Shown here in pieces: positions 12,001 through 23,618 of a stretch of 64,000 nt of DNA. Location of the stretch: assembly GCA_947683625.1 (NCBI GenBank), contig CANTUR010000675.1:1240001-1304000 (forward strand), written 5' to 3'. Both the position numbers and the translations under genes were made by a program. Below the pieces are notes generated by a model. That model did not search any database. It had not been told where the DNA came from and saw only the letters and a list, made by a program, of their open reading frames with translations. Numbering within the stretch: position 1 is the stretch's first letter; every line of letters begins with the position of its first letter. This DNA comes from Mallotus nudiflorus. Taxonomy: Eukaryota; Streptophyta; Magnoliopsida; Malpighiales; Euphorbiaceae.

Positions 12001-15000
12001 AGAGAAAAAAGAAAATATATAATTGTAATACAGTTCACTTACTGTAATTGGAATGTATACTTGACTTTCAAAAAGTTGAGGTAAATTTGCCAATATTTGA
12101 ATTTTTTTGGGTGAAATAGCCCAAAAAAGTTAATTTTGGGGTTAATGCACTTTAGCCCTCATCTATATGTAAAGCAAATTGAACCCAAACACTGCCATGG
12201 CCATATCATGATGTGAATTCTTTTTTTTTTTTTGAAGATTTTAGCAATACTAAAAGATAACACTTACAATTTTCAGAACAAATTTAATTTAATAATTTTG
12301 AATATATTTATATTTACTATACTAGCATTATATAATGAAAAATACAACTTTTTAACATTTTGCATTCATTTGTCACAACATTATAAGAGAAATTCTATTA
12401 GTACTGTTATAGGTACTAGTACAAAGAGCAGTGGCGAATCTAGAAAAATTAGTTAGTAGAGGCAATTTTTATATGAAAAGGAATTATATATCCAAACTGA
12501 CAAAAATATACTATATGTAAAATCTAACATTAAATACTCATGGGATTTTTTAAATACTACAATTGTTTTCGACGTGGTAAAAGTAAAGTTGTAAAAGTAA
12601 CAAACTAGGTTTTGTTTTTATTTCAAATAAAAGAGCTATAAAACTTTTAAAAAACTGTAATTTAAGTTATATTAAGGTGGGTAACGTATGAATTTAAGTG
12701 GGGGCAACAAGTTAAAATAATAATAAAATAGAACTCATATGAACCAATTATAAAAGGACAAGTGAGGGCAATTGCTGCCACTTGCCCTTAACCACATTCG
12801 CCACTGACAAAAAGTATTAGTTTTCTTCCAAACCAGGAGTATCAGTTTAGTATATATTAATGTGAAAACAATAATACAGCTTGCCATCCCCTAAAGCTAT
12901 GTACTATATAGCACAAAAATGAAAACGGGGAAATGTGGAAATGAATACGGCAAAACAACATTTTTTAAAAATATAGGAAATGGAAACGTGTAAATATTAA
13001 AAGTATAATGGTATACAAATAAACATAAAAAATATATGAATATATATAGATATAAATTTTATATCTAAATATTGAAAAATTTTATTTATTCTATCAATTA
13101 ATAGTATACTTATAGAAATCATTTTGTTTGTTAAGAAAAAATAAAATTATTTTTAATTTGTCTCCTTTCTTATTTAGGAAAATACTAAATAAATATATTT
13201 TTCCAAGTTGGAAACACATTTCCAAGTAGGAAACCTGAATTCTAATTTTTCATATTTACAAAAATGGTCCCAAAACTTTTCCAAAAAATTTACTAAATTT
13301 TCCAATACGGAAACATTTCCGAAATTTGAAAACGTCTACTGGAAGAAATTTCCGTGTATCATAGGCTATGTGAAAATAAGTTAATTTGTTTTTTCTAAAT
13401 GAGTAAAATCCCAAAGATAAGAATTTGTTAAGGGTGCTATGCCAAAACTTACATTAAAACTACTTGTTTATTATTGTTATTCACCACCTAGAAAACGGAT
13501 GTATAGCTCAATAAACTGAATAAACCACTTCATTTTTGGGCATTTTATGATAGCATGTAGAGAAACTTTTCTAAGAATCCCTCAAAATTAGCATCCAAAT
13601 CCCTTTAGCCAATCTCATTTGAAATTAGCGTTTTTAGCTCCCAACTTTCAATTATATGAAGAAGCATTTAGCCCTGTTTGTTATCCTTCAAAAATTCCTT
13701 TTTTCCTAATGAACAATTGATGAATAAACTTCTTTATTAACAAACTGTTAGGTCAAAGGCCTTTTAATCAAATGTTGATGTGCCATGCAATTGATCCAGA
13801 AAAATTTAATTAGTGGGGGCAATTTTGGTGTGCTTGTGAGCATACACACAAATGTCCAAATATACTACAAATTTATAGAACTTTTGATTTGATGTCTATC
13901 ATAACTCAGAAAAATTAGAAAGAGAAATATATGTTTGAAACATTACAATGGACAAAACATTAAAAAAAAATAAAAAGAAGAGAGAGAAATAAAGTAAGAG
14001 AAATTTCAGTTGTTTAAATATATTAGATTCAATAAAAAGTTCTATCCTCTTTTTAAATATATAATTTGCAATCTTCTAAAATCGAGTAGGTGCTATTGAC
14101 ATTAAGCTCATAATTTTAATTAGAACCTAAAATTAATCAATTACAAAGTTTATATTATTTCTTTTACTTTTAAGATATAGACACCAAATTTGTTATCTCC
14201 ATTTCATTTCACACAAAAATCAAATAACTTTGGAGTAAATATAAACTGAAGAGTTTTAAATTTTAGTAGAGCCAAAATATATATATATTTTTTCTATATA
14301 ATTTTAATGAAAGCTTTGAACAAATGAGGCAACAAGTAAAGCATATGCAGGCAAATGAAAATTTTCCTACACTATAGTAAAAGAATTTGAAGGGACAATA
14401 AAGTAAGAATGGAATGAATGGAGGCAATAACTAATTTTCACCACAAAATATTGGGGCAAAAGGAAATTTTTTCACACTATTCTCAAAGAGTTTATGGGGG
14501 CAAGTACCCCCATTGCACCCTCATCATAGTGCAAACACATTTTTTAATCAGCAGATAATCAGAATTTAAATTCATATCACATCTGGTTTCTTAATTTCTT
14601 TCTCACAGTATTTATTGGGCCCCATAATTTCAAAGGCATGTCATAATAGTACCTTTATTTGAGGAATTAAGGCAGGTCCACCATAGGCAAATGCTGTATA
14701 AATCTGAATGAGAGTTGCCCCAGCTCGAATTTTCTTGTATGCATCCTCACCACTGATTCAAAATTAAATTAATGAAAATGAGAAATAATTTTTAGAAAAT
14801 GTAATCATTTTCATTTCTAGGTGATGGCACTGATGAAGATGTAATCTATTTACCTGCTTATGCCCCCACAGCCTATTAGAGGAATCTTTCCCTGATACCA
14901 ATTAAACAAAAACTATCAAGAAATTACTCAAAATATTAGACATTAAACATTAAAAGGGGAAACATATAAAGAATCTAAGCATATGATAGCCATTTTCAAA

Positions 15001-18000
15001 AATAGTGCCAAAACATTTTTTGCTTTTAGCCAGTAGATAATGTTAGTACAAGGTTAACTTTACATTAGAGGATGGGGGGACACATCATCACTCCTATAAG
15101 AGAAATAGATGCAATGGGGATTTAAATTCCTATATTTTGCAGAGGGTGGGGATCGAGCCCATGTCACTCGGCCTGGCTAACTGCCTTATTGATAAGATAT
15201 ATGTATCTTCCAAACTTCCTCAAAGGAATTAATGCTAGAATAGCCAGGGACAGCAGATGAAAGAAGATACAAGGAAAGGAAAGAAAAATAAAAATCATGA
15301 AAGAGGAACAATCTGAATCAAATCAATTTTAATTCAATTCAGACTTCATTCTATTTAATAGTGTACAAAAATGCCATACGTGTGCAATAAATCAATATGA
15401 AATGGAAATAAAGATTGATTTTAATAATGAGCATCATCGAATGAATTCTAAATATCAAAACAGGTGCTCAGCAGTCAACATGATAGTAATACTTTAATTA
15501 AGTCAAAATCCTCCACACAATCTACTTTTCCGAATAAAAAAGAAAACCCCAAATCAGAAGATGAAATTCTAAAATTTGAATTCCATCATCTATTACTTAA
15601 AGCATAAATCCTTTGGAACATTGATCCAATAGACAATCCGATGGAAAGACTTGAGCTCATGTGCATTATATCTCAATGAATATGTGTATATGGTACACAA
15701 GTGTCTGAACATTTCTGCATAAATATAAACAAGAACTAGTAGCACCTCTACGAACATGATATTATAGGGAAGAGAAGCAAGGCTGATTGTTTGGCTGTTT
15801 TCAGATCTTAAGAATTAGGCAGTAATATAGACAGGATTGCTTAATGCATGGAAGAGGTAACAGAGATCCTTTGGCTATCAATAACAATAAGAAACAGGCA
15901 GTAAGAACAAAGAAGATTTTTTATGGTAAGATAAAAGGGTGAGGCAGATTCTTTGGCTGAACTGTAGCATTAAGAATTAGGCCAAAATTATTGAAATTTG
16001 AAGAGATATGAGCAGGGGCACCATGGACCGACTTTAGTAACTCCAACTACAAATAACCAATCCATTGTAATAAAGATGATCATTAACAAACATGATGCAT
16101 AAGACTTTGTAATAAGAAACAAAAAAAAAAAAAAAGCAATGTCACTGGAGCAGCTGGGATACCCTTGTCAAAATGTACATCTCTTTCAGGGTATCAGTAG
16201 ATAGATCAAATAAAGGTTTGCCACTTAATCCGCCAGCCTCCTCAGCCACCGGGTACTTCCTTACAGAATCTGGCCTTGATATAGTTGTATTTGATATAAT
16301 CTATCCAAAGGCCATATATATCAAAATCAGAATCAATTAGAGAAGGCAAAAAAAAAAATTGTAGCTATATGAATTCTGTCTTATACATACATACATACAT
16401 ATATATATATATTAATCAGACTCAATTTGCTCATTCCAGAGCAGCCAATATTTCTATCAATATTTACAGCTAGATAAAAAGTTATGGTTCTCAATGGGAA
16501 GAAAATATACCAGTCCATCCAAGCGAAGTGCAACAGCAACCTATAATCAGAAAGAACTGTAAGAATTCAATATGTGGAAGTAAAGAAAAAGATATCAAAT
16601 AAGAGCATTTACACACCGCTGCAATGTCTTCAAGATCTTCCTTGGACAAGTCAGGTGCAATCTTCACAAGCAAAGGAGGTGGGCCCTCCTCACCCCATTG
16701 CATTTCATCACGAGCAGCTTGAACCTTAAAAAAAAAAAAGAGTCAAGAACTTGATTCAGCATCATAATAAGAGAATTTATCTCGTCATACCTTCTTAACA
16801 AGGTCCTTTAATTGTTTTCTTCCCTGTAGCATTCGCAATCCAGGAGTATTAGGTGATGAAACATTAATAACCTACAAAAGAAGTATATATAATGTCACTT
16901 AGTGAAAACACAACATAATTCTTTGACATCTGAAAGAGTAAAATGCCACATTAGCAGGTTAAAATTTCGATTGAAAAGATCAAAAAAAAAAAAAAGAAAA
17001 AAAGATTTTTTTTTTAATTTGTACACAATAATTGAATAGGACCTACTACATTGCCATGTTAGCAGGTTAAAAGTTCAATTAAAACTCCCACCTGAATAAG
17101 GGGCCCAAATAGTTGATTTTTCAAATGTTTGTGCTTAAATGAGCCAAAAATTTTTTTGAGGGCAAATCTGCTTCTCACTGTAAACATTAGGGGCAAAAAT
17201 GAGCCTTTTCGCTTTTCAATATAATGAAAAGTTTTTTCAACAAAGAGCACAGAATGAATTGTGTTAAAAAGCTATTCATTAGAGCAAAGTTTTTTCTTAT
17301 CTGAGGAGATTGATGCAGGAGGATCCATTCAATTTTTGTAATTTGATTTACTTAAAGTTTCTTTTCAGTTTTCTTAATATTGTTTGGGTCCATAGTTTAG
17401 GTATAAGGCGCATCAAGGCGTTAAGGGAATCTGCAGCCTATGCAAAAGGCTCACACACACCTTGTGACATGAAGAGCAAAAACTCAAAAATAAAATAATA
17501 AAAATTAAAAGGACCAAAACAACAAAGCTTGTATAATAAAATAACCATACATAAGAATATTAAGACTAAAAAAGGCAAAATAGAATTATTTAGCTCACAA
17601 ATAATTAGAATGCAGTAGCAAAATTGTATCATAGAAAAGGAAAAGAAAAAAAAAAGTTGTGAGGTGAAAAGAGTCGAGATACAAAAGAAATAAATAAGAG
17701 GAAGAGAAAAGAATAGATGTAGTCAAGGAAGGGAGGGTGAGTAGAGAACCACATGCCTAGATGGTGGTGTTCACATGATCAACTGCTATTCTTGCCTTTA
17801 TAAATAACAGAAATAATTTTTTCTTCTTTTTTTTTCCCCCTTTTTGAGTTGATTAATCATGAATAGGCCACATGATAAAGCTCATTTAAAATTCAATATT
17901 AATGGCTCATGTTGCTTATTGACCTTAAAAACAAAAAGAATTACATATAGAACAGTAAAATGTCACAAAGGTGCGCCTTTTGTTGCACCTTGCTTGGAGG

Positions 18001-20681
18001 TCAAGCTGCACTGAGGCATGCGGCTTTGTGACATTGTCCGCCTTTCAGGGGCTGAGGCACAAAGGTTTGTGCCTCGTGCACCTTGTGCCTCAACGATATT
18101 TAGGCCATTCTTATTTAAGCTTCATTTATTAGTTGCTATTATATTTAGGTTACTTTCATTAAATCTTTTATTACAGCTAGTCTATAAAAAATACTACTGG
18201 ACAGCTCTTTATTGTGTCTTAATTCTTAAAGAAGGAGGCTTTGTTTAAACCTAATTTTATCTTTTTTTTTTGTTCCAACCATAACCAATTCTAGTCTAAT
18301 TGAGATTTACCGTGTCAAGCATCACTAACAAACATACTATGTTTAACAATGATAGCAGTTTAATATGTGCAAAGACAATCATGGATATCCCAATGTTACT
18401 ACAAGGTTCTGAGCTAAAATTCTCAACTGAGTACAACTAAAATAAGCATCAAGAAGATTCAGGCAAGCAAGATTAAAGATCAAATAAATTTATGTTGTGA
18501 TCCTAGACAATAGTTGGGAATTTGAAACCTCATGAAAGTCATTTTCAAGATGTAGATGCTATGAATTTGAGACTATTCAATTCAAACAGCTATAGATAAA
18601 TTATTTATATACTCATCCTGGAATTGGAGGCATATGATATTATCAAATTTCTAGCTCTGCTAAAAGAAGTCGGGCTACCATATTTTAGGCCATAAAATTA
18701 TTCCTTTTTTATTTGGAGTTTTAACATAAGTCTAAATAGTAGATAAATCAAATAAAAAGGTACTTCTTGTTAACACAAGGACATAAATATGAGTCTTTGA
18801 CAAAGAAAAGGAAAAGCTTGTGAAATGCTTTGTTATACATTCATTACTCTAAATAACAATTACAGCAACTATGTTCATATGTTGTATGAAGCAATTCTAA
18901 TCAGTAGTCAAGTTTTATGCAAGGCTTTCTTGGTAAGAACCCTAGATCTTACTAGTTCAAGGCTAACTATAATTCTATTTTATTTGCTTCTTTCTCCTAC
19001 AAATCTGAAGATGAAGAAGGCATACAATTCATATTTGAGTCCTATTTGCTGAACTGTATCGAACCTAGCCCCAATCTTAAATCAACAAAAATCTTCCTTG
19101 AACATCCTGCATCAATAACTTCTTCAGTCGTGTTAATCACACAACTCTTCCATGGTTTTAAACTTCAATAATTGAAATTGGTCTCATGTCTTATCACTTT
19201 TAATCAACATAGTATGCACATGGAGCAAGTATACAGTATCCATTTCAAAGAATAAAGCCATTTTTGTCAATCATCTCCTTTGAAAAGATACAAGGGCTGT
19301 TAACTGGCACTACATTATCATGCCAAAACTTAATTGAAAGAAAGCTGATAGGCTATGTCAGCGCCTACATTATCAGGCCAAAGCTTTCACAAGAGGACTG
19401 TAGAATGTTCGACATAAATGTAGAAACAAAAAAAAAAAAAGGAAAGGAAATAATCGGCAATACAGGCAAATTTTTCTTAAAAAAGGAAATATTTACCAAG
19501 TAATCAGCATACTGGGATAATGTATGAACCCCTTGTACATAATCTGCAGCAGCATCTTCACTCATCTTGTTCTTTCCAAGATTAACCCCAAGAATGCCAG
19601 GACCAGCTTTACCTCCATGTTTGGTGTCATCACCTTGAGAAGATGAAGGGCTTGAAGTTTCATCCAACTTCCTCTTTCCATGTTGGGCACCCAATCGCTT
19701 TGCAACAGCAACAATGCCTTCACTGTTGAAGCCACAGCGATTGATAATTGCACTGGCCAAAATAGAACAGACAATCATAAAAATCAGTGTAAAACAGTTG
19801 TATAAATTAAATAAAAAATTAAAAAAAAACATTCTAACGGTTACCAGGAAGGGGGCAAGGAAGGACCATTGCCCCCTTGGCCAATTAAATTATAAAATTT
19901 CATAAATTTTTTAACACCTAAAACACTACAATGAGATTCTTACCCTTCCTCGCGCAATCTGAAAATGCGTGGCTTTGGATTACCCTCTTGTGGAATCGGC
20001 GTAACAGAGCCAACCTCTACAAAGCCAAAACCCAGACCAAGCAAGCCTTCAACAGCTTGAGCATTTTTATCAAAGCCAGCAGCAAGACCTAAGGGGTTCG
20101 AGAACTTCCTTCTCCAGACCTCTAATCCTAAAATTGATGGGTCAGGCCTCTTCTCTCTTGGAACCCAACCGCGAGCAGCAGCGGATACAGCAAGTGTATG
20201 AGCATCCTCAGCATCAAGGAGTGCAAAAAGTGGATTCACAAGTTTGGTTGCATTGAAAAGCCAAGCACTGCAATTAATAGCTTATGACTAAGTATTAAAA
20301 CTTACAAGTAATGTAAGCAAATAAGAGAGAGATTTAGAATCAAGTACCAGAAGGTGGCTTCATCCACAGTGCTCACATATGCTCCACCAGCGATAACAAG
20401 CCCAATGGTAGCTCCTGTCAACAACCTACCCTACAGTTGAAAATCAAGTGCAATGGCCTTTTAGATTCACAGAAAGTAAGTTATAGTCAGATTATACATC
20501 AGAATATATAAATAGATAAAGCAAGGGCAACTACTTTTCTGGAGAAGTGAGGTATTTTAGGAAGATTTTCTGGGACGGAAGAGCTTATACATCTCAAACT
20601 TCCAACATGATGACGACCGCATATTGTCATCTTGTTGTACAGACAGTCTCTCAGTAACCTCCTGGAAGCCCTTGCCGCCAT
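9011..20681 (-). CDS. PYRD: Dihydroorotate dehydrogenase (quinone), mitochondrial, 11 exons
   Basis: Oxidises dihydroorotate to orotate with FMN, passing electrons to ubiquinone: the fourth step of de novo pyrimidine synthesis, at the mitochondrial inner membrane. Exons on the minus strand: 20681-20535, 20430-20348, 20267-19944, 19752-19497, 16871-16791, 16724-16617, 16540-16511, 16300-16163, 14891-14854, 14752-14653, 9085-9011. They sum to 1380 bp (459 codons plus stop), every junction is GT-AG and the frame is kept, matching the usual plant length of about 460. Residues 1-40 are Arg/Ser-rich like a presequence; LLTGATIGLVIAGGAYV (about 52-68) is a membrane segment. FMN and substrate motifs follow: GLAAGFDKN (about 137), GFVEVGSVTP, INRCGFNSEG, INVSSPNTPG with the class 2 active-site Ser region (about 275), VKIAPDLS, ISNTT, GCGGISSGEDAYKKIRAG and YTAFAYGGPALI. 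The last exon ends GFKSILEAVGADHR. The gene looks intact. Oddities are a 30-bp exon 7 and a 5567-bp final intron. Confidence 0.95.
11401..11850 (-). pseudogene. NETWORKED/kinase-interacting-like protein fragment, broken
   Basis: The minus-strand translation from about 11850 to 11401 resembles the coiled-coil part of plant NETWORKED (KIP1-like) actin-binding proteins. Recognisable runs in order are SGLSKAQGFQEIDR, KQILALQ, VLGEIEQTIIEI, EKVCSLQDEFGASICTEDDE, AWTLMASAALRSC, DTLAQL and VAEVKIENKRIDDARESLKS. These are interrupted by in-frame stops, several of them TAG where the family pattern would have Gln. No start codon, actin-binding domain or introns are visible, so this is a captured or retroposed fragment. 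It lies inside the last PYRD intron in the same orientation and is not expected to make a protein. Assignment is from memory of family wording, not a search. Confidence 0.6.
12429..12806. mobile_element. hAT-type MITE, 378 bp, with target duplication
   Basis: The ends are inverted: CAGTGGCGAAT at 12429 and ATTCGCCACTG ending at 12806. They are flanked by an 8-bp near-perfect duplication, acaaagag (12421-12428) and acaaaaag (12807-12814). An 8-bp target site and a CAGTGGCG-type end fit a non-autonomous hAT element. It has no coding capacity. It lies in the final PYRD intron. Confidence 0.82.
13786..14532. repeat. Eroded relative of the 12429 MITE
   Basis: The left part (GATCCAGAAAAATTTAATTAG, then a GGGGGCAATTTTGG run) aligns with the first 50 bp inside the 12429 element. 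The right part (GGGGGCAAGTACCCCCATTGC) has the gene-poor 'GGGGCAAG...' style of the same repeat family. The terminal CAGTGGCG is no longer recognisable and I see no target duplication. Boundaries are approximate. Confidence 0.38.
17398..18095. repeat. GC-contrasted repeat in PYRD intron 4
   Basis: The intron between exons 4 and 5 (16872-19496, 2625 bp) is AT-rich apart from two islands at about 17400-17465 and 17965-18095. Both are built on GGCGC, GTGCCTC and GGCGTT-type words, and the right island holds repeated 'AAAGGTTTGTGCCTC' and 'CACCTTGTGCCTC' phrases. Together they look like the two ends of one dispersed element of the kind common in plant introns. No clean terminal repeat or target duplication was found. 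The rest of the intron has no recognisable gene. Confidence 0.35.
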
Positions 20682-20950
20682 AACTCAACAACTAGAAGAA
20701 TCTATCTCAACTTGAGAACACAACAACAGAACATAATCAACAACAAAAATTATAGAAAATGAACAGCACACCCATGAAAATGAAATGCCACAGACTTGGA
20801 TTGGGACGACAGATTTAGCTAGTGGGTGCTTTGGGATTTCTTCTTGTTGTGGTTAAAAGTTACCCACAGCAGAGAAGTTGAGGCGCGGGAGATCAAAAGA
20901 TACAAGTCCAAGCAGAGCGAGGGAGACTGAAGTGAGTTTATTTTAGGTTT
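20682..20950 (-). promoter_or_regulatory. PYRD 5' UTR and proximal promoter region
   Basis: This is the stretch immediately upstream of the start codon at 20681. It is less AT-rich than the surroundings. On the minus strand it carries TCTCCCGCGCC at about 20881-20891, one mismatch from an E2F-type TTTCCCGC core. I see no convincing TATA box. Region boundaries are arbitrary and the E2F reading is weak. Confidence 0.35.
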
Positions 20951-21219
20951 CTTATGTACTGTTAATTTCCCTCATCATCCCTAAACTTATGCTTATATTC
21001 CTTTAATATCCCTTAGTTTCATTTAATTCCTTTAGAAATCCCTACACTTTTTTTTCTCTCTTAAAAATCCCTATGCCTAATTTCAATTATATGATTAACC
21101 TATGACTAATTTCTAATCAAAAGAAATTATAGATTTGTAAGTGAAAAAATAATAAATTATATATCAAAAAATAAAAAAATAGATAAAAAGTTTAGAGCTA
21201 CATGTCATAAACTTAGGCT

Positions 21220-21717
21220 TGAATGCTAGCCAAGTTGTGTGGCACTTAATCAAATTTGTATATCAAGTTAGGCAATAAGCCTTTGTGTTAGGTTTAAGTG
21301 AAATAAGGTGAGCAAGTTAGGCAATAAGAGGTTTGGGTCGAGTAAAGAGTGAGTAAGGAGCACTTGAACTTACAAATGAGAGGGATGGCCTTTATATAGG
21401 CTTTGCACCTCCTCAATGTGTGGCTAAAAATAATTATTCTTGATATTTCTATGAAAAATATCTATTTACATAGCTTCCCTAGCATGCTACTTAATATACA
21501 AAAGCATGGGAAATTCTAGAGTTAGGTTAAATCTTCTTGCATAGGCAGCATATATAGGAAGCTTGTAAAAGGCTTAGCTTCCTTGCTTCTTGGTTAAAGT
21601 TTCTAGATAGCTCTTTGGCAAGGTTGGTAATATATAGCCTTAGCCATTTTCGGCAGCTCTCTAGCACCTTTTAGAGACTTCCCTTGTTTCCTTTAGGCAC
21701 ATTTATTAGGTTAGGCA
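21220..21717 (-). repeat. 3' LTR of the gag-only element
   Basis: Starts TGAATGCTAGCC and ends TTAGGCA on the plus strand. It aligns along its length with 23076-23618, sharing for example GTTAGGTTTAAGTGAAATAA and GGCCTTTATATAGGCTT. It lacks about 45 bp present in the other copy, and several substitutions show the insertion is not recent. Confidence 0.75.
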
Positions 21718-22903
21718 ATTTTCACCTTTACACTTTCAGTCATGCCATAGGCATGTTTGGCCTCCAAATTTACATCCTTAATGGTGTCAACTCCTTTGGT
21801 CACCTTGAGGCCTAGGGTTTTCCCTATTGAGGGTCGATGAAATTGTGCGTGGCACCCATATCCAACATCGCACATGACTTTTGCCTTTAATGAAGGAATC
21901 AACGTAAAGCAAACTTCCCTCTTTAATGGAGGCTGGAGGGAGGAGTTTGGAAAGGGCTCCTAAGTGTTACAAAGAGCGCATACTAACTTGAGGCTCTTCT
22001 TATGGCTTTTCTTTATTAAATTCTGCCATAATAGCATTCATTGGCTTTTGATTTAGGCAATCCCTTACCCAATATGGATCATCACACATGAAGCAAAGGT
22101 TAGGAGGATTTGAGGCAGCTTTAGGCTTGTTTGTGGAACCCTTCTCTTATATAAAGTTACCACTTGAATATTTTTAGTAGCCACTCTCTTTGCCTTTGCT
22201 TGAGTCCCTTTTTGTTCCTGCCCCACTTTTAGTAGAGAGTTAATGGTTAATTAGATCAGGAATCTCAAGCATGAGGGTAGTGAACTCCTTGACATAATCC
22301 AAAATGATCCTCGTTTTCCTCAACAATCACAGCTTGCTTCACACCTCATCATTAGTGTTGTGAGGCACAAATTATTTACAGAGCTCGACCTTGAACTACT
22401 CCCATCCTCCCTTTTGAAATGCTTACAGCTCCACCATAGTTATGTCATATTTCTAAAGAAGATGGCTGCGTTGTTAATTTTCATGAAGACATCTACGACT
22501 CCCATGGATTTGAAGTACTGGCTAAGGCTAAACAACAAATTCTCCACTGTAGTTGCATTGTGTGTGCCATTGTATATGGCAAGCTTAAAGACCTTAATCC
22601 TTGAAGGGCAAAAGAACTCATAGTAGCAGTACTTTGTCGAGGGTGGATTGCCTTAATGTATGGAATCCATCTCCCTACAAAGCTCTTGCTTTTCATCTTG
22701 AAGAGTCTTGCATAGGTTAGGGAGCATAGTTCTCCCCTAAAAGTTTTTCCAAGTTCCTCGATCATTGTCTTTGCAGTATTAGTTATCTCCATATTTTCAT
22801 GGATCAGGTTATCCATCTGGTCACTAAGCTTGCCAATGGTCCTAGTGACATTGGCCAAGCTTTTCTCAAACCCAACCACACATGATTCGATTAGCTCTCT
22901 CAT
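21718..22903 (-). pseudogene. Gag plus truncated protease of the gag-only element
   Basis: The open stretch from 22903 (MRELIESCVVGFEKSLANVT) is a predicted coiled coil, as at the N-terminus of many plant Ty3/gypsy gags. Further along the minus strand near 22107-22069 comes a zinc-knuckle remnant CFMCDDPYWVRDC, in which the His of the C-C-H-C set reads Tyr. At about 21815-21711 the pattern LGLKVTKGVDTIKDVN, then AYGMTESVKVKIA, matches the region after the protease active site of Ty3/gypsy elements. Translation then meets the LTR. Gag and knuckle lie in different frames, so no complete protein can be made. Confidence 0.62.
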
Positions 22904-23056
22904 TGGAGCCTTGGACTTGCCTCGCTTAGGCTATAAACATTGCTCCTCTCCCACGAGTTTGCACAGTGTGTTGGTTCTCCACATTAGCAGCAATAATGCC
23001 TTCCTTACTTACCATTTGCTCAATGCACCAATAAAGGTACTTAGGATGAAATCATT

Positions 23057-23068
23057 GCTCTAATACCA
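23057..23068 (-). other. Primer-binding site (initiator tRNA-Met type)
   Basis: The minus strand reads TGGTATTAGAGC, one change from the standard TGGTATCAGAGC complementary to initiator Met-tRNA. It lies seven bases inside the right LTR and therefore sets the element's orientation. Confidence 0.8.
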
Positions 23069-23075
23069 TTTTTCA

Positions 23076-23618
23076 TGAGAACGTTAGCCAAGTTGCACAA
23101 CACTTAGTCAAACTCGTGTGTCAAATTAAACTAAATAAGCCTTTATGTTAGGTTTAAGTGAAATAAAGCAAGTAAGTTAAGCAACAAGAGGTTTAGGACG
23201 AATAGAGAGTGAATAGTGAGCACTTGGACTTGCAAAAGTATAAGGCTATATTACATTTTTCAACAAGCTTTACAAATAAGAGGGGTGGCCTTTATATAGG
23301 CTTCACACCTCCTTAACATGTGGCTATTAATAATTATTCTAGATATTTCTATACAAAATATCTATTTACGTAGCTTTCTTAGCAAGCCACTTTATATACA
23401 AAAGATTGGGAACATTCTAGAGTCAAGTTGAAACTTTTTCCATAGACAACATGTATAGGAAGCTTCTGGAAGGTTAATCTTCCTTGCTCCTTAGTGGAAG
23501 TTTCCAAATAGCTCTTTAGCAACGCTAACAGCATATAGCCTTATCCATTTTCGGCAGCTCTTTTATATCTTTTAAAGACTTCCCTTATTTCCTCTAGGCA
23601 CATTTCTTAGGCTAGGGA
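23076..23618 (-). repeat. 5' LTR of the gag-only element
   Basis: Starts TGAGAACGTTAGCC and ends near CTAGGGA on the plus strand. It is 543 bp and aligns with 21220-21717. Its inner edge lies beside the primer site at 23057-23068. Confidence 0.72.

Larger units (their letters stand above)
9086..14652 (-). other. Final PYRD intron (5567 bp) with repeat cargo
   Basis: Donor GTACTATT follows the codons for ALIPQIK at 14653. The acceptor TTTGCTACAG precedes AELAGCLERDG at 9085, phase 0. The intron holds poly-A/T tracts, a NETWORKED-like pseudogene fragment (11401-11850), a hAT MITE (12429-12806) and a related eroded repeat (about 13786-14532). The rest (9086-11400 and 12810-13780) is AT-rich without a recognisable gene. 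A degenerate TTG-rich simple repeat lies at 11200-11390. Confidence 0.8.
21220..23618 (-). mobile_element. Small gag-only LTR retrotransposon (TR-GAG-like)
   Basis: Two related LTRs (21220-21717 and 23076-23618) enclose only about 1.36 kb. On the minus strand the order is LTR, primer site, gag with coiled coil, zinc knuckle, a short stretch of aspartic protease, LTR. There is no reverse transcriptase, RNase H or integrase. This architecture resembles the terminal-repeat-with-gag non-autonomous elements described in plants, or an internally deleted Ty3/gypsy element. No clear target duplication was found, and one LTR end reads GA rather than CA. Total length is 2399 bp. Confidence 0.75.

Noticed and set aside
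19365..19832. 155-residue frame as a separate gene
   Set aside because: Only 19497-19752 is coding: it is PYRD exon 4. The ends of the frame are intron sequence.
20499..20681. 60-residue frame as a complete small protein
   Set aside because: It is PYRD exon 1 read through its donor site. Spliced to exon 2 it gives the normal presequence and membrane segment.
22360..22623. Plus-strand frame of 87 residues
   Set aside because: Antisense of the gag region of the minus-strand gag-only element.
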